Assembly: GCA_031256975.1 (NCBI GenBank)
Contig: JAIRPN010000013.1
Location: forward strand, 372,001-436,000
From: Verrucomicrobiales bacterium
GTDB taxonomy: Bacteria; Verrucomicrobiota; Verrucomicrobiia; Methylacidiphilales; JAAUTS01
Direction of reading: 5' to 3'
DNA: 64,000 nt
Shown: one piece after another, positions 34,264 through 43,593 of the stretch
How positions within the stretch are numbered: position 1 is the first letter of the stretch
Layout of the letters: every line of letters starts with the position of its first letter
Notes under the pieces: generated by a model
Databases searched by the model: none
Told to the model about the DNA's origin: nothing
What the model saw: only the letters and a program-made list of their open reading frames with translations
Position numbers and translations under genes: made by a program

Positions 34264-36063
34264 TTACCAGAAGCAGATGTAAAACCAGACGACCAGAGCG
34301 ACGACGACCAGGGAAAGAACAACGTCGGTCCAGTTCCAGCTTGCACGCGTTTCCGCTCGCTCGCCGGGTGTGGCTCCGTACCAGGTGTATTTGATCGTGC
34401 GCGGGTCGGGCGCCTTGGTGGTCAGGCTGATGATGATCACCAGCGCCAGCGTGACAGCGAAAAGAATCTGGCAGTAGTAAAGCCAGTGGATGTTCCACAT
34501 CTCAAAGATGAGGCCGTGTTTCGCCTTGATGGGGGCGATGCCTTGGGCGTATTGCTCGGCGCTAATAACGCCCTTGTAAAGCTGTTGCTTGAGTTCCTTG
34601 ACCACGACTCCATCGGTGCGCATGATCAAGTCCGCTCCCAAGCGGGCAAAGCCGCCGACCACTCCCGCGATAAAAGCCCAAAGGGCTGCGGGCGCGGTGG
34701 CGCGTTTCCAGAAAACGCCCGCCAGGAATAACACCGCGATGGCCGGCGAGAGATAGCCTTGCACGCTTTGCAAATATTCGTAGAGATTGGAATGCAGTGC
34801 CTTGATAACCAGCACCCAGCAGATGCCCATGAAAACAATGATCGCGGTGGCGATGCGACCGACCAGCACTTCGGTTTTGCCGGAAGCGTTCGGATGCCAT
34901 TCGCGGTAAAAATCCATGGTGAAAAGCGTCGCGGAGGCGTTGAACTTGGACGCCAGTGACGCCATTAGTGCCACGATCATGCCGCAGGCGACAATTCCCT
35001 TGATGCCATGCGGCAGGATATGCGCCACCAGCGAAGTGTAGGCGGCGTCACCAGTGGTGTTGAAAGCGGCATCCGGCATCTTGGTCAGCGCGTAAGCGAC
35101 CATGCCGGGAATCAAAAAGATGAACACGGGTGTGAGTTTGAAATAACCGGCCAGGATGGAGCCGCGGCGGGATTCTTTTTGGTTTTTTCCCGCCAACACG
35201 CGTTGGACAATGTATTGATCCGTGCACCAGTACCAGAATCCGATGATGGCGGCGCCGGGCAGGATCGCGGTCCAGGGCCATTCGGGATCATGGACGGAAC
35301 GGACGAGATGCAGGTTGTCGCCGACCGCTTCCTTGGTGATTTTCCAGCCTTCCCAGAGGCTGCCGTTTCCCAACTCGTGCAAGCCGAAATAAAGAATGCA
35401 GAGTGAGCCGAAGATCAGCACGGGTGATTGCAACACCGCCGTGTACATGATCACCCGCATACCGCCGAAAATGGTGTAGAGCCCCGTGGTTAGCGCCAGA
35501 CCGAGGGCGATGATCCAAAAGATGTCGATGGTGTGCCCGAACAGGTTTACCGATTCCACCCCCAGCAAGGTGCGAATTACCACATCACCGGCATAAATGG
35601 TAGCGGCGATTTTGGTCAACACGAGGCTGGCCATGGTGAGCAGGCTCAATACATTCCGCGATCCCCGGCTGAAGCGCAGCTCAAGGAATTCCGGCATGGT
35701 GAAAATCTTCATGCGGTCATACAGCGGCACAAATACCCAACCCAGGATCAAAATCAGCCACGCGTGCATTTCCCAGTGCGCCATCGCCATGCCGGTTACA
35801 AAACCGGCTCCGGCCAACCCGACCAAATGCTCCGAGCCAATGTTGGACGAGAAAATCGAGGAACCGATTTGCAGCCAGTTGGCATCGCGTCCCGACAGGA
35901 AATAATCCTTTCCCGATTCGTTTTTCTTGCGCATGGAATAAAGCACCACTGCCAGCATGCCGATCACGAACAACGCGATGACAATCCAGTCAAGGCCGTT
36001 GAATACCGGCCCGGCGGATATTGAGGCAAAAGTTGAAAATACCGGGGGTTGTATGGAGTTCAT
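34264..36063 (-). CDS. Sodium/solute symporter (SSS family)
   Basis: 599 residues with about 13 hydrophobic segments; the first is LDWIVIALFVIGMLAVVLYS and the last DVVLSLVVVALVVWFYICFW at the C-terminus. Signatures of the SSS family include YFLSGRDANWLQIGSSIFSS and GSEHLVGLAGAGFVTGMAM near the N-terminus and FWYWCTDQYIVQRVLAGKNQ in the middle. It couples sugar entry to sodium. It lies 11 bp downstream of araD on the same strand, so it is probably the L-arabinose (or related pentose) importer of the operon araB-araA-araD-transporter. Specificity is inferred from context only. Confidence 0.85.
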   Translation of the reverse strand: MNSIQPPVFSTFASISAGPVFNGLDWIVIALFVIGMLAVVLYSMRKKNESGKDYFLSGRDANWLQIGSSIFSSNIGSEHLVGLAGAGFVTGMAMAHWEMHAWLILILGWVFVPLYDRMKIFTMPEFLELRFSRGSRNVLSLLTMASLVLTKIAATIYAGDVVIRTLLGVESVNLFGHTIDIFWIIALGLALTTGLYTIFGGMRVIMYTAVLQSPVLIFGSLCILYFGLHELGNGSLWEGWKITKEAVGDNLHLVRSVHDPEWPWTAILPGAAIIGFWYWCTDQYIVQRVLAGKNQKESRRGSILAGYFKLTPVFIFLIPGMVAYALTKMPDAAFNTTGDAAYTSLVAHILPHGIKGIVACGMIVALMASLASKFNASATLFTMDFYREWHPNASGKTEVLVGRIATAIIVFMGICWVLVIKALHSNLYEYLQSVQGYLSPAIAVLFLAGVFWKRATAPAALWAFIAGVVGGFARLGADLIMRTDGVVVKELKQQLYKGVISAEQYAQGIAPIKAKHGLIFEMWNIHWLYYCQILFAVTLALVIIISLTTKAPDPRTIKYTWYGATPGERAETRASWNWTDVVLSLVVVALVVWFYICFW

Positions 36064-36074
36064 GGTTGGTGTAT

Positions 36075-36779
36075 TTATCCGTTGGTGTTCGATTGTCCGT
36101 AATAGGCGTTGGCGCCGTGTTTGCGTTGGTAATGCTTGTCCAAAAGATGCCTGGCAATGGGTTTGTTATCTGGCGCCAATAGCAGAGTTTTAAGCGCCAT
36201 TTCAGCGACGATTTCCAGTGCCAGCGCGGTTTCAACGGCTTTCTTCGCCGAGCTTCCCCAAGTGAAAGGGCCGTGGCCGCTAACAAGGACGGCGGGTATT
36301 TCATCGGGATTCAAATCCCGGAATAGTTCCACGATAACGTTGGCGGTTTCCAGTTCGTAAGCGCTTTTAACTTCCTCAACAGTTAACGCACGAGTTGCGG
36401 GTATCTCGCCGTAAAAATAATCCGCATGCGTGGTGCCGAAGCAGGGTATGCCGCGGCCGGCTTGGGCAAAAACAACGGCATTGCGGGAATGAGTATGCAC
36501 GACCGAGCGGATGTTGCCGAAAGACTGGAAAAGACGGCGGTGAGTTTCCGTGTCTGAGGAAGGATTGTATTTTCCTTCCACTTTTTTCCCGTCCAAATCC
36601 ATGATGGTTATGTTCTCCGGAGTCAATAGAGAGTAGTCAACACCGCTTGGTTTGATGGCGAATATGCCTTTGGTTCTGTCAAGACAACTGACGTTGCCAA
36701 AGGTAATGTCAACCAAACCAAGACCAGGCAAAGTGCGGTTCGCTTCACAACATTCTTCACGGATGTCTCGGAAGTTCAT
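36075..36779 (-). CDS. araD: L-ribulose-5-phosphate 4-epimerase
   Basis: 234 residues, the normal length. It is a class II aldolase fold with zinc ligands His95 and His97 in VVHTHSRNA and the third His in SGHGPFTWG. The substrate loop is seen in VDITFGNVSCLD and in AIKPSGVDY, and DTETHRRLFQSF carries the conserved Asp. It converts L-ribulose-5-phosphate to D-xylulose-5-phosphate, the last step of the arabinose route. It starts 2 bp after the araA stop and is 11 bp ahead of the transporter gene, in one transcript. Close match to the family throughout; no oddity. Confidence 0.95.
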   Translation of the reverse strand: MNFRDIREECCEANRTLPGLGLVDITFGNVSCLDRTKGIFAIKPSGVDYSLLTPENITIMDLDGKKVEGKYNPSSDTETHRRLFQSFGNIRSVVHTHSRNAVVFAQAGRGIPCFGTTHADYFYGEIPATRALTVEEVKSAYELETANVIVELFRDLNPDEIPAVLVSGHGPFTWGSSAKKAVETALALEIVAEMALKTLLLAPDNKPIARHLLDKHYQRKHGANAYYGQSNTNG

Positions 36780-36781
36780 AA

Positions 36782-38296
36782 TTAAATAGCTCCCAGCCCG
36801 GAGGCTAGATGATAATAAATTTCGTTGTTGCGAAGGTTTTGACGGAAACCGCGCAGGTCGGTTTTCTTATCGATGATGGCCAGTTCCACTCCCGCGATAT
36901 CCGCGAGGTTCTCTATATGCTCGGTGGTGACAGAATAACCAAAACCCGTGTGATGGGCGCCACCGGCGTAAATCCAGGCGGCACAAGCAGTTTTGAAATC
37001 CGGCGCACATTCCCAGAGGGCACGGGCGACGGGTAATTTCGGCAGCGGCTGGGTGGGTTTGACGACCTTGACTTCATTGACTAGAAAACGGAAGCGGTTG
37101 CCCAAGTCGATCAATGAGGCGTTGATGGCGGAGCCTGCCGGAGCAGTAAAGACCGAACGAACCGGATCTTCCTTGCCGCCGATGCCGAGAGGATGGATTT
37201 CGATGGAAGGCTTGCCGCTGGCAATGGATTCACAAATCTCCAGCATATGCGCGCCAAGTACCTGATGTTTGTTCGGCGCGAGGTGATAGGTGTAATCTTC
37301 CATGAAGGAAACCCCGCCGGGCAATCCGTCGGCAATGATTTTCATGGCGCGGACCAACGCGGCGGTTTTCCAGTCGCCTTCGCCAGCGAAGCCGTAACCA
37401 TCCGCCATGAGGCGTTGAACGGCAAGGCCGGGAAGTTGCTTGAGGCCGTGCAAATCCTCAAAGGTGTCCGTGAACCCTTTGAAATTTCCTTCTTCCAGGA
37501 AGGCTCGTAATCCGAGTTCAATACGGGCGGCATCACGTAGCGACGCGTGACGATTCTGTCCTTTGCGCAAGGATTTGGTTACATTGTAACACTGCTCGTA
37601 TTCGGCGCAAAGCAGGGAAACGGACGAGTCGCTAACCGCGTTGACGTAGCCTACAACATCGCCGATGCCGTAGGTATTGACTGAAAATCCGAATTTGATT
37701 TCAGCGGAAACTTTATTGCCGTCGGTGACGGCGACTTGCCGCATGTTGTCGCCGATGCGGGCGAATTTGGCTCCCTGCCAATCATGCCATGCCCTGGCGG
37801 AGCGCATCCAGGCGGCGATGCGGTCTTGCACTTCGGTATCCGACCAATGGCCAACAACGACTTTTCGGTTGAGGCGCAAGCGGGTGTGGATGAAACCGGC
37901 TTCGCGGTCGCCATGGGCGGCTTGGTTGAGATTCATGAAATCCATGTCGATCTTTTCCCAAGGGAGATCGCGGTTGAATTGTGTATGCAAGTGGAGGAAT
38001 GGTTTTGCCAATTGAGTCAGACCGCCGATCCACATTTTCGACGGAGAGAAGGTGTGCATCCAAAGAATGAGTCCGGCGCAGGCGGGTTCGTGGTTAGCGT
38101 CGAGGCAGGCTTGGCGGATTTCCTCGGGAGTTTTCAACACCGGTTTGTAAACCAGTTTAAGCGGGATAAGTTTGGATTTGTTCAAGGCGCGGACGATGTG
38201 TTCGCTGTTAGCGGCGACTTGTTTGAGCGTTTCGGGGCCGTAGAGGTGTTGGCTGCCGGTTAAAAACCAGATTTCCGTTGGGGAGGTATTGTTCAT
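36782..38296 (-). CDS. araA: L-arabinose isomerase
   Basis: 504 residues, the normal length for the family. The N-terminus reads ITW-type [20 protein letters not shown], and the manganese-site region is recognisable in [20 protein letters not shown] and [20 protein letters not shown]. The C-terminal [18 protein letters not shown] carries the last metal-binding His. It isomerises L-arabinose to L-ribulose in the cytoplasm. It follows araB by 13 bp and precedes araD by 2 bp; with the transporter they form a clear arabinose operon on the minus strand. The promoter for the set is ahead of araB. Confidence 0.96.
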   Translation of the reverse strand: MNNTSPTEIWFLTGSQHLYGPETLKQVAANSEHIVRALNKSKLIPLKLVYKPVLKTPEEIRQACLDANHEPACAGLILWMHTFSPSKMWIGGLTQLAKPFLHLHTQFNRDLPWEKIDMDFMNLNQAAHGDREAGFIHTRLRLNRKVVVGHWSDTEVQDRIAAWMRSARAWHDWQGAKFARIGDNMRQVAVTDGNKVSAEIKFGFSVNTYGIGDVVGYVNAVSDSSVSLLCAEYEQCYNVTKSLRKGQNRHASLRDAARIELGLRAFLEEGNFKGFTDTFEDLHGLKQLPGLAVQRLMADGYGFAGEGDWKTAALVRAMKIIADGLPGGVSFMEDYTYHLAPNKHQVLGAHMLEICESIASGKPSIEIHPLGIGGKEDPVRSVFTAPAGSAINASLIDLGNRFRFLVNEVKVVKPTQPLPKLPVARALWECAPDFKTACAAWIYAGGAHHTGFGYSVTTEHIENLADIAGVELAIIDKKTDLRGFRQNLRNNEIYYHLASGLGAI

Positions 38297-38309
38297 AATT
38301 TAAAATTTT

Positions 38310-39995
38310 TTAAGCAGTGGCTTGAGTCTTGATGTGAATCAAATCTTTCATGATCTGGGAGAGATCGCAGTTTTTGTCCACCCCGCCAAAGGCGTCATGG
38401 ATTTGGCGGTAAAGATGGTAGAGACGGTTGTAAACCTCGTGGTTAGCGGCGTTGCAGCGATAGAGCCTGGCCTTGAGCGAGGTCATGTGCTTTTGCGCTT
38501 CGGTAAAGTTGTCATATCCTCCGGCGGCTTTCCCCGCGATGACGGCGGCGCTAACTGCGGCTCCCAGCGCACAGGCCTGGCCAGAGCCGGACAGATGGAT
38601 GTCACAGCCGATGACGTCGGCGTAAATTTGCGACAGCAGTTCGTTTTTCTCCGCAATGCCGCCGCAGCAGACCACCCGTTTGATTGGCACGCCGTATTCG
38701 GTCAGGCGTTCGATGATGGCACGTGCGCCGAAAGCGGTGGCTTCAATGAGTGCGCGGTAAATTTCTGCCGGGGTGGAATACAGGGTTTGTCCAAGCAGGA
38801 GTCCGCTGAGCAATTGATCCACCAATATGGTGCGGTTGCCGTTGTTCCAGTCGAGAGCGAGCAGGCCGCTTTGCCCGGGGCGGAGAGAGGTGGCTTCCGT
38901 GGTTAGCGCCTCGTGCGTGTTTTCATTGCCTTTGCAAACCACCTCGACGAACCATTTAAAAATATCGCCAACGGCGGACTGTCCGGCTTCGATGCCGTAA
39001 TAACCGGGGAGGATGGAGCCTTTGACAATGCCGCATATGCCGGGGACATCGGCTATTTTTTTGTCGGCGCCAACCACCGCGCAGTCGCAAGTCGAGGTGC
39101 CGATGGCCTTGACCAGTACGCCTTCTTCGATGCCGCTGCCAATAGAGCCGTAGTGTACGTCCATCTCGCCAATGGCGATGGGAATACCGACTGGCAGGCC
39201 GAGTTTTTCCGCCCATTCGGGGCAAAGTTTTCCGGCGCTAACGGTAGCATCGTGGGCCTTGTCGTAAAGCCGGTCACGCAGTTCAGCCAGCTTGTGATGG
39301 AGCATGGCAAGGAATTTTTTGTCCGGCAACCCGTTCCATTCGTCGCAATACAATGCCTTGTGTCCGGCGGGACAGATGCTGCGGACAATTTTTTTTGGGT
39401 CGCTGACTCCAGCTAACAGCGAAGGGATGAAATCGGTCAGTTCGACCCATGAATAAGCGGCATCAAAGGTTGCCGGATCGACATTCAGGCAATGCCAGAT
39501 TTTTGCCCAGAACCATTCGGAGGAGTAGGTGTTTCCGCATTTGGCCAAATAGTGCGGGTAGTGTTGCGCCGCTGTATTGGTGATTAGCGCCGCCTCTTGA
39601 TGGCTGGTGTGATCTTTCCACAGCCAGCATTGCGCGTTAAGGTTATTTTCCCATTCCGGCGCACAACCCAGCGGCTTGTTGTTAGCGTCAACAGGCAGGG
39701 GGCTTGAGCCGGTGCAATCCACGCCAATGCCGATGATTTGTTGCGCGTTGAACCCGCCATTAACGGCTGCTTGTTTTAGCACGCCGCGCACTGCCTGTTC
39801 CAAACCTGACACATAATCCCCGGGATGCTGCCGCGCGAGATGGTGGTTGGCGGCATCGAGCAAGACACCCTGATGTCCACCGGGATAATTGACCACGCAG
39901 GTTCCTAATTCCCTGCCATTAACGCAGTTTACAACGAGGGCACGCACTGAATTGGTTCCATAATCAATACCAAGCGTGCAGGCAGATGAAGTCAT
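38310..39995 (-). CDS. araB: Ribulokinase
   Basis: 561 residues from the ATG at 39995 (MTSSACTLGIDYGTNSVRAL), chosen because it leads straight into the FGGY kinase fold; an upstream ATG at 40031 is less likely. The FGGY kinase features are intact: LGIDYGTNSVRALVVNC, IGVDCTGSSPLP, GIEAGQSAVGDIFKW and the C-terminal VVCCGGIAEKNELLSQIYAD with SGSGQACALGAA. It phosphorylates L-ribulose with ATP. It is the first gene of the araB-araA-araD-transporter operon. A TATGACAGTAATA site lies 49 bp upstream (40044-40056), just before the GH43 stop codon region, so the gene is likely controlled by the LacI protein at 42277. Confidence 0.95.
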   Translation of the reverse strand: MTSSACTLGIDYGTNSVRALVVNCVNGRELGTCVVNYPGGHQGVLLDAANHHLARQHPGDYVSGLEQAVRGVLKQAAVNGGFNAQQIIGIGVDCTGSSPLPVDANNKPLGCAPEWENNLNAQCWLWKDHTSHQEAALITNTAAQHYPHYLAKCGNTYSSEWFWAKIWHCLNVDPATFDAAYSWVELTDFIPSLLAGVSDPKKIVRSICPAGHKALYCDEWNGLPDKKFLAMLHHKLAELRDRLYDKAHDATVSAGKLCPEWAEKLGLPVGIPIAIGEMDVHYGSIGSGIEEGVLVKAIGTSTCDCAVVGADKKIADVPGICGIVKGSILPGYYGIEAGQSAVGDIFKWFVEVVCKGNENTHEALTTEATSLRPGQSGLLALDWNNGNRTILVDQLLSGLLLGQTLYSTPAEIYRALIEATAFGARAIIERLTEYGVPIKRVVCCGGIAEKNELLSQIYADVIGCDIHLSGSGQACALGAAVSAAVIAGKAAGGYDNFTEAQKHMTSLKARLYRCNAANHEVYNRLYHLYRQIHDAFGGVDKNCDLSQIMKDLIHIKTQATA

Positions 39996-40043
39996 GAAAT
40001 TGACAATAGGGCAATTGCTTTTTGAGCCCAAAGTTCAATTTTG

Positions 40044-40056
40044 TATGACAGTAATA
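40044..40056. promoter_or_regulatory. Probable LacI-family operator, site 3 (araB promoter)
   Basis: TATGACAGTAATA, identical to site 1, in the 91-bp gap between araB (start 39995) and the GH43 stop (40087). Confidence 0.65.
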
Positions 40057-40086
40057 TGAAATATCGGAGGAATCTCCGCTTGGTCA

Positions 40087-41202
40087 TTAGCGTTCGAAGA
40101 AATCGAGGCTCCACTCGTCCAGCCATTTGAGGACAGGTTTGTCACCCTCCCATTGGATTGGCAACCAGATGTAACTTCCGTCAATCGGGTTTTTCGGTTG
40201 CCAGCGGTCGGCCATGAAGATGCAGGCACCGGGCTTGCCGCTAACAGGGAGGATGTAGGTGCCTTGTGATTCAAAGGTGGTTTTGTTTTGCTGGTCGGTG
40301 CCGCGACAGGGATTACCGAGCGATTTCCACTCGCCCATGATGTTGTCGGCAACGAAAGAACGGGCGGCATTGGGTGACCACATAGTGCAACCGGAGGTAA
40401 TGAGATAGTATTTGCGGTTATGTTTGAAAATGGCCGGAGCTTCGTTGGAGCCATTCACCAGGCTGCGGACGTAACGTCCGTTATGTTTGGTGTAGTCATC
40501 AGTTAACTGTGCGATTTGCAACGTGCGGTTGTCTTCGGATGAGTAGATGTGGTAGGCGGTGCCGTCGTCGTCAACAAAGAGTGCCATGTCGCGCGACATC
40601 TGGCCGTTAGCATGGTCGCGGACATAGGTGTTGGGTGGCGGCTGGTTTTTATTATCGGGTTCGGGAGCATTCTCCGCCCAGATGCGGGGATTGGAACGGG
40701 TGGAGCCGAGGTATTGATAAGGGCCGGTGGCACGGTCGCTAATGGCGACGCCACTGCGTGCGGTATTGTAACCCTTGCCCTTGAATTCCAGATGGAACCA
40801 CATGACAAATATCCCGGTGGTGCCGTTGTAAATAACTTTCGGACGTTCAATGATGCAGTCTTTGACAATCTCGCTGTTAGCGTCATCTGAAACATGCAAC
40901 ACGATGCCCTCGTCTTTCCAATTGTAGAGATCTGACGACGAGTAGCAGTGAACACCGACTTGCGCGCGGTTGCCTGCATCGCCTTCGATTTTGTGTTCGC
41001 CGAACCAATAGTAGATGTTGTCGTACAGCAGTATGCCGCCGCCATGGGCATTGATGTGGACTCCGTTGCTGTCGGGCCAACCCTGGCCCGGCTTGAAGCT
41101 GTTTTGTGTTTGAGCCTGCGTACTAGGGCTAGTGGATAGTAATAAAGCGCATGCCATTAGCGGGAATTGCCATAAGTTCATGATGAGCGCGGCATTTATC
41201 AT
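40087..41202 (-). CDS. GH43-family glycoside hydrolase (arabinan/galactan side-chain enzyme)
   Basis: 371 residues; an ATG at 41181 gives a more typical signal peptide (MNLWQFPLMACALLLSTSPS then TQA). The five-bladed propeller of GH43 is recognisable: HINAHGGGILLYDNIYYWFG, VGVHCYSSSDLYNWKDEG, CIIERPKVIYN, SRDMALFVDDDGTAYHIYSS and NEAPAIFKHNRKYYLITSGC. It is likely an exo-acting arabinosidase or galactosidase outside the cytoplasm that feeds the arabinose operon. Its stop codon is part of a CGCTAAT word. It is divergent from the PEP-CTERM gene at 41350, with the operator-like site at 41291-41303 between them. The substrate is not certain. Confidence 0.85.
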   Translation of the reverse strand: MINAALIMNLWQFPLMACALLLSTSPSTQAQTQNSFKPGQGWPDSNGVHINAHGGGILLYDNIYYWFGEHKIEGDAGNRAQVGVHCYSSSDLYNWKDEGIVLHVSDDANSEIVKDCIIERPKVIYNGTTGIFVMWFHLEFKGKGYNTARSGVAISDRATGPYQYLGSTRSNPRIWAENAPEPDNKNQPPPNTYVRDHANGQMSRDMALFVDDDGTAYHIYSSEDNRTLQIAQLTDDYTKHNGRYVRSLVNGSNEAPAIFKHNRKYYLITSGCTMWSPNAARSFVADNIMGEWKSLGNPCRGTDQQNKTTFESQGTYILPVSGKPGACIFMADRWQPKNPIDGSYIWLPIQWEGDKPVLKWLDEWSLDFFER

Positions 41203-41290
41203 GTGAATAATTGATGAGTCAATCAGTTTATGTTTGGAATCTAAAAACCCGGTGATGTTATATCCGCGCCGGATGAAGGATTCTGCTCGA

Positions 41291-41303
41291 TATTACTGTC
41301 CTA
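41291..41303. promoter_or_regulatory. Probable LacI-family operator, site 4
   Basis: TATTACTGTCCTA matches the reverse complement of sites 1 and 3 at 12 of 13 bases. It lies in the 147-bp gap between the divergent GH43 gene (start 41202) and the PEP-CTERM gene (start 41350), so it could control both. Confidence 0.5.
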
Positions 41304-41349
41304 CATTTTAATTATTGAGATATCGCCGAAGATTAAATAAACAGGCTGA

Positions 41350-42183
41350 ATGAAAAGCAAAACGTATCTTTGGGTTGTTGCGGTCGTGGGCCTGACGATC
41401 CTTGGCGTCAATCAAAGTCGGGCTCAGATTGTTTATGAATCTTTTTCATATACCAACGGACAGAACCTTTCCGGATTGAATGGCGGAATCGGTTTTTCCG
41501 GGGCATGGACCGCAGCGAATCCCGCTAACTCCCAAATAGGCACTGGCTCTCTCAGTGATGGGAACTTGGTGGTGCAGGGAAATGACTTGGCGATTAGCGG
41601 CAAAGTTGATTCCGGAAACGTCGGAAATGCTGACAATCTTTCACGGACGCTAACCACAAACTTGGGAGGAGCAGGCCAGGATATTTGGGTCAGTTTTCTC
41701 ATGGAAAAAACAGCCGGCGCGGGGAGCTATGGCGGATTAATCTTGGGAACAGGCGCTACCCAAGTTGGAGCAGTCAGCAATGGCAAAGGACTATTTATTG
41801 GTTATTCAGGAGCTGCCTTTAGCATAGGTCCCAATGGGGCTGCTGCAGGCCTTAGCGGTGGCACAGTAACCACCGGCACGCCGCAGTTTATTGTCGCCAA
41901 CTTAAATTACACTACTGCCACCGGCGGAACTATAACCTTATATCTTAATGCCACACCAGGCGGAAGTTTGGGAACAGCTCTGGGAAGTACTACTTTTTCC
42001 TTGAACAGTTTCGGCCAGATCGGGTTTGCCTCCTTGAGCGGGGTATTATTTGACGAAATCCGCATTGGAGACAGCTATCTGTCGGTTTCACCCATTCCTG
42101 AGCCCGCCCCATACACTTTGTTAGGCATTGGATTTTTGGCTTTGATACTTGTGCAAATAAATCGCAAGAGATTATTGGCTTGA
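41350..42183 (+). CDS. PEP-CTERM exported protein
   Basis: 277 residues. A signal peptide (TYLWVVAVVGLTILGVNQSR plus AQ) opens the protein. The body is Gly/Ser/Asn-rich, reading like one beta-sandwich (GGLILGTGATQVGAVSNGKG, ATGGTITLYLNATPGGSLGT). The end IPEPAPYTLLGIGFLALILV then QINRKR is a PEP-CTERM sorting signal with basic tail. It would be processed by exosortase and end up at the surface or in the matrix. It is transcribed away from the GH43 gene, with site 4 upstream, so it may be co-regulated with sugar use. No enzymatic motif is visible. Confidence 0.85.
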   Translation: MKSKTYLWVVAVVGLTILGVNQSRAQIVYESFSYTNGQNLSGLNGGIGFSGAWTAANPANSQIGTGSLSDGNLVVQGNDLAISGKVDSGNVGNADNLSRTLTTNLGGAGQDIWVSFLMEKTAGAGSYGGLILGTGATQVGAVSNGKGLFIGYSGAAFSIGPNGAAAGLSGGTVTTGTPQFIVANLNYTTATGGTITLYLNATPGGSLGTALGSTTFSLNSFGQIGFASLSGVLFDEIRIGDSYLSVSPIPEPAPYTLLGIGFLALILVQINRKRLLA

Positions 42184-42276
42184 TGTGACCAACCGTTTTT
42201 TGACGGCAATTAGTGTTTATATTTTAACGGCCTGTTTTGGGCTAGAATTTGGTTATCAAACGGATACCTTGCTTCC

Positions 42277-43350
42277 ATGATTCCTGCCGGCAGTCATAAA
42301 GAAGACCGAAAACGCTTTGTATCCATGGCCGATATAGCCAAGAAGGCAGGGGTGTCCAAGAATACAGTATCCCTTGCACTGCGTAAAGATTCCCGGGTAT
42401 CGTCCAAGACTAGCCAAAAGATTATACATATTGCTAATCAGCTTGGTTATCAAAAAAATCCCACCATGGCGCATTTGTTGGTGGAGTTGCGCAAAGCTCG
42501 CTCCCCTTCTTTTAAGGCCACCTTGGCACTTTTTAACGCAAATAAGGATCTGCAGGCGTTTTTGCGTCATCCGACCATCCCGTCGTATGTTGCAGGTTGT
42601 CGGCGCCGGGCGGCTCAATTAGGTTATGCTCTTGATGAATTTTGGCTGTATGATCCCAATTTACAGGGCAACACCTTAAATCGGATAATGACTAGTAGAA
42701 ATATCCGTGGTGCAGTAGTGATTGGAGAAATGTGGAATAATCATTTGCCGGAAAAATTCATGTGCATTTGGGAGAATTTCCCTTGTGTAGTCACGGGGGT
42801 TCGTACGCATAATCCGACACTCTCTTTCGCCTGTGTGGATCATCATGCTTTGGCAATGCAAGCCGTTGAACAAGCCATCAGGCTGGGTTACAAGAGGCCG
42901 GCAATCGTTATCGATCAGATTATTGACCAATTGGTGGAAGGACGTTTTACTGCGGGCGTGTATATTGCCCAGCAACAACTCGCGCCATCATCCCGTACGC
43001 GACCGTTTTTGCGAGTCAACCAAGCGCAGAAAGATATTTCTTTATTTAAGACTTGGCTAAGAAAAGAGAGGCCGGACGTTATTCTCACCCTTTATAACGC
43101 GACCAGGCACTGGCTTGAATCTTTGAACATCCAAATCCCGCAAGATATAGGGTTGATACAACTGGAATGGAGGCAGCAAAAACCGGAGTGGGCAGGCATG
43201 GATCAACATAATGATCTCGTTGGTGAGGCAGCTCTGGATATGGTGATCGAAATGATTCACCGAAACGAGAGGGGTATTCCCAGCTCACCCCGTGCCACGC
43301 TTATTGGAGGTACATGGGTGAATGGGATAACGGCAGTTGTCCAAGAATGA
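42277..43350 (+). CDS. LacI-family transcriptional regulator, probable repressor of the arabinose regulon
   Basis: 357 residues. Residues about 15-45 are the LacI HTH: VSMADIAKKAGVSKNTVSLA followed by LRKDSRVSSKTSQKI and the hinge QLGYQKNP. The rest is the periplasmic-binding-like effector domain: LNRIMTSRNIRGAVVIGE, VVTGVRTHNPTLSFACVDHH, RKERPDVILTLYN and QDIGLIQLEW. It lies next to the arabinose locus and is the only LacI protein in the window, so it is the natural candidate for the four 13-bp sites at 27029, 33563, 40044 and 41291. The ligand is probably arabinose, a related sugar or a phosphorylated intermediate; that is inference. Confidence 0.9.
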   Translation: MIPAGSHKEDRKRFVSMADIAKKAGVSKNTVSLALRKDSRVSSKTSQKIIHIANQLGYQKNPTMAHLLVELRKARSPSFKATLALFNANKDLQAFLRHPTIPSYVAGCRRRAAQLGYALDEFWLYDPNLQGNTLNRIMTSRNIRGAVVIGEMWNNHLPEKFMCIWENFPCVVTGVRTHNPTLSFACVDHHALAMQAVEQAIRLGYKRPAIVIDQIIDQLVEGRFTAGVYIAQQQLAPSSRTRPFLRVNQAQKDISLFKTWLRKERPDVILTLYNATRHWLESLNIQIPQDIGLIQLEWRQQKPEWAGMDQHNDLVGEAALDMVIEMIHRNERGIPSSPRATLIGGTWVNGITAVVQE

Positions 43351-43488
43351 GGCAGGCGAAAGAGCAATGCTTTATCAATCGGATTACTTATGGACTGACT
43401 TACTAAAAGAATAATAGTGTTTATATGGTTGATATAATCTTAGGATGTTGATTTCCGATGATTTAAGTATCCATTCTTCAATGACTTG

Positions 43489-43519
43489 GAATCACCGGTC
43501 CGATTCCGATCTCCGCCTC
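43489..43519 (+). other. Degenerate tRNA/tmRNA 3'-end copy
   Basis: Matches 24289-24319 at 29 of 31 bases in the same orientation and is followed by CA, so it even ends TCCA like an encoded acceptor. One of the two differences disrupts a T-stem pair, so it is not a functional tRNA. The distance between the copies is 19200 bases. Either it is a scar of integration or the far end of an element containing the arabinose locus. Confidence 0.5.
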
Positions 43520-43544
43520 CATTTTCCATTTTTGATACCAAATA

Positions 43545-43574
43545 AAAAACCCCAAGGTTAGCCTTGGGGTTTTT
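43545..43574. terminator. Bidirectional Rho-independent terminator
   Basis: A 13-bp perfect hairpin, AAAAACCCCAAGG with CCTTGGGGTTTTT around a TTAG loop. It ends 20 bp after the porin stop (minus strand) and has the T-tract on the minus-strand side, so it terminates the porin transcript; the A-tract also suits the opposite direction. Confidence 0.9.
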
Positions 43575-43593
43575 GAATGTCAGGAAGTTCGCA

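Noticed and set aside
34240-34731. Continuation of the pseudogene frame on the plus strand
   Set aside because: It is antisense to the symporter's C-terminus and is not protein-like.
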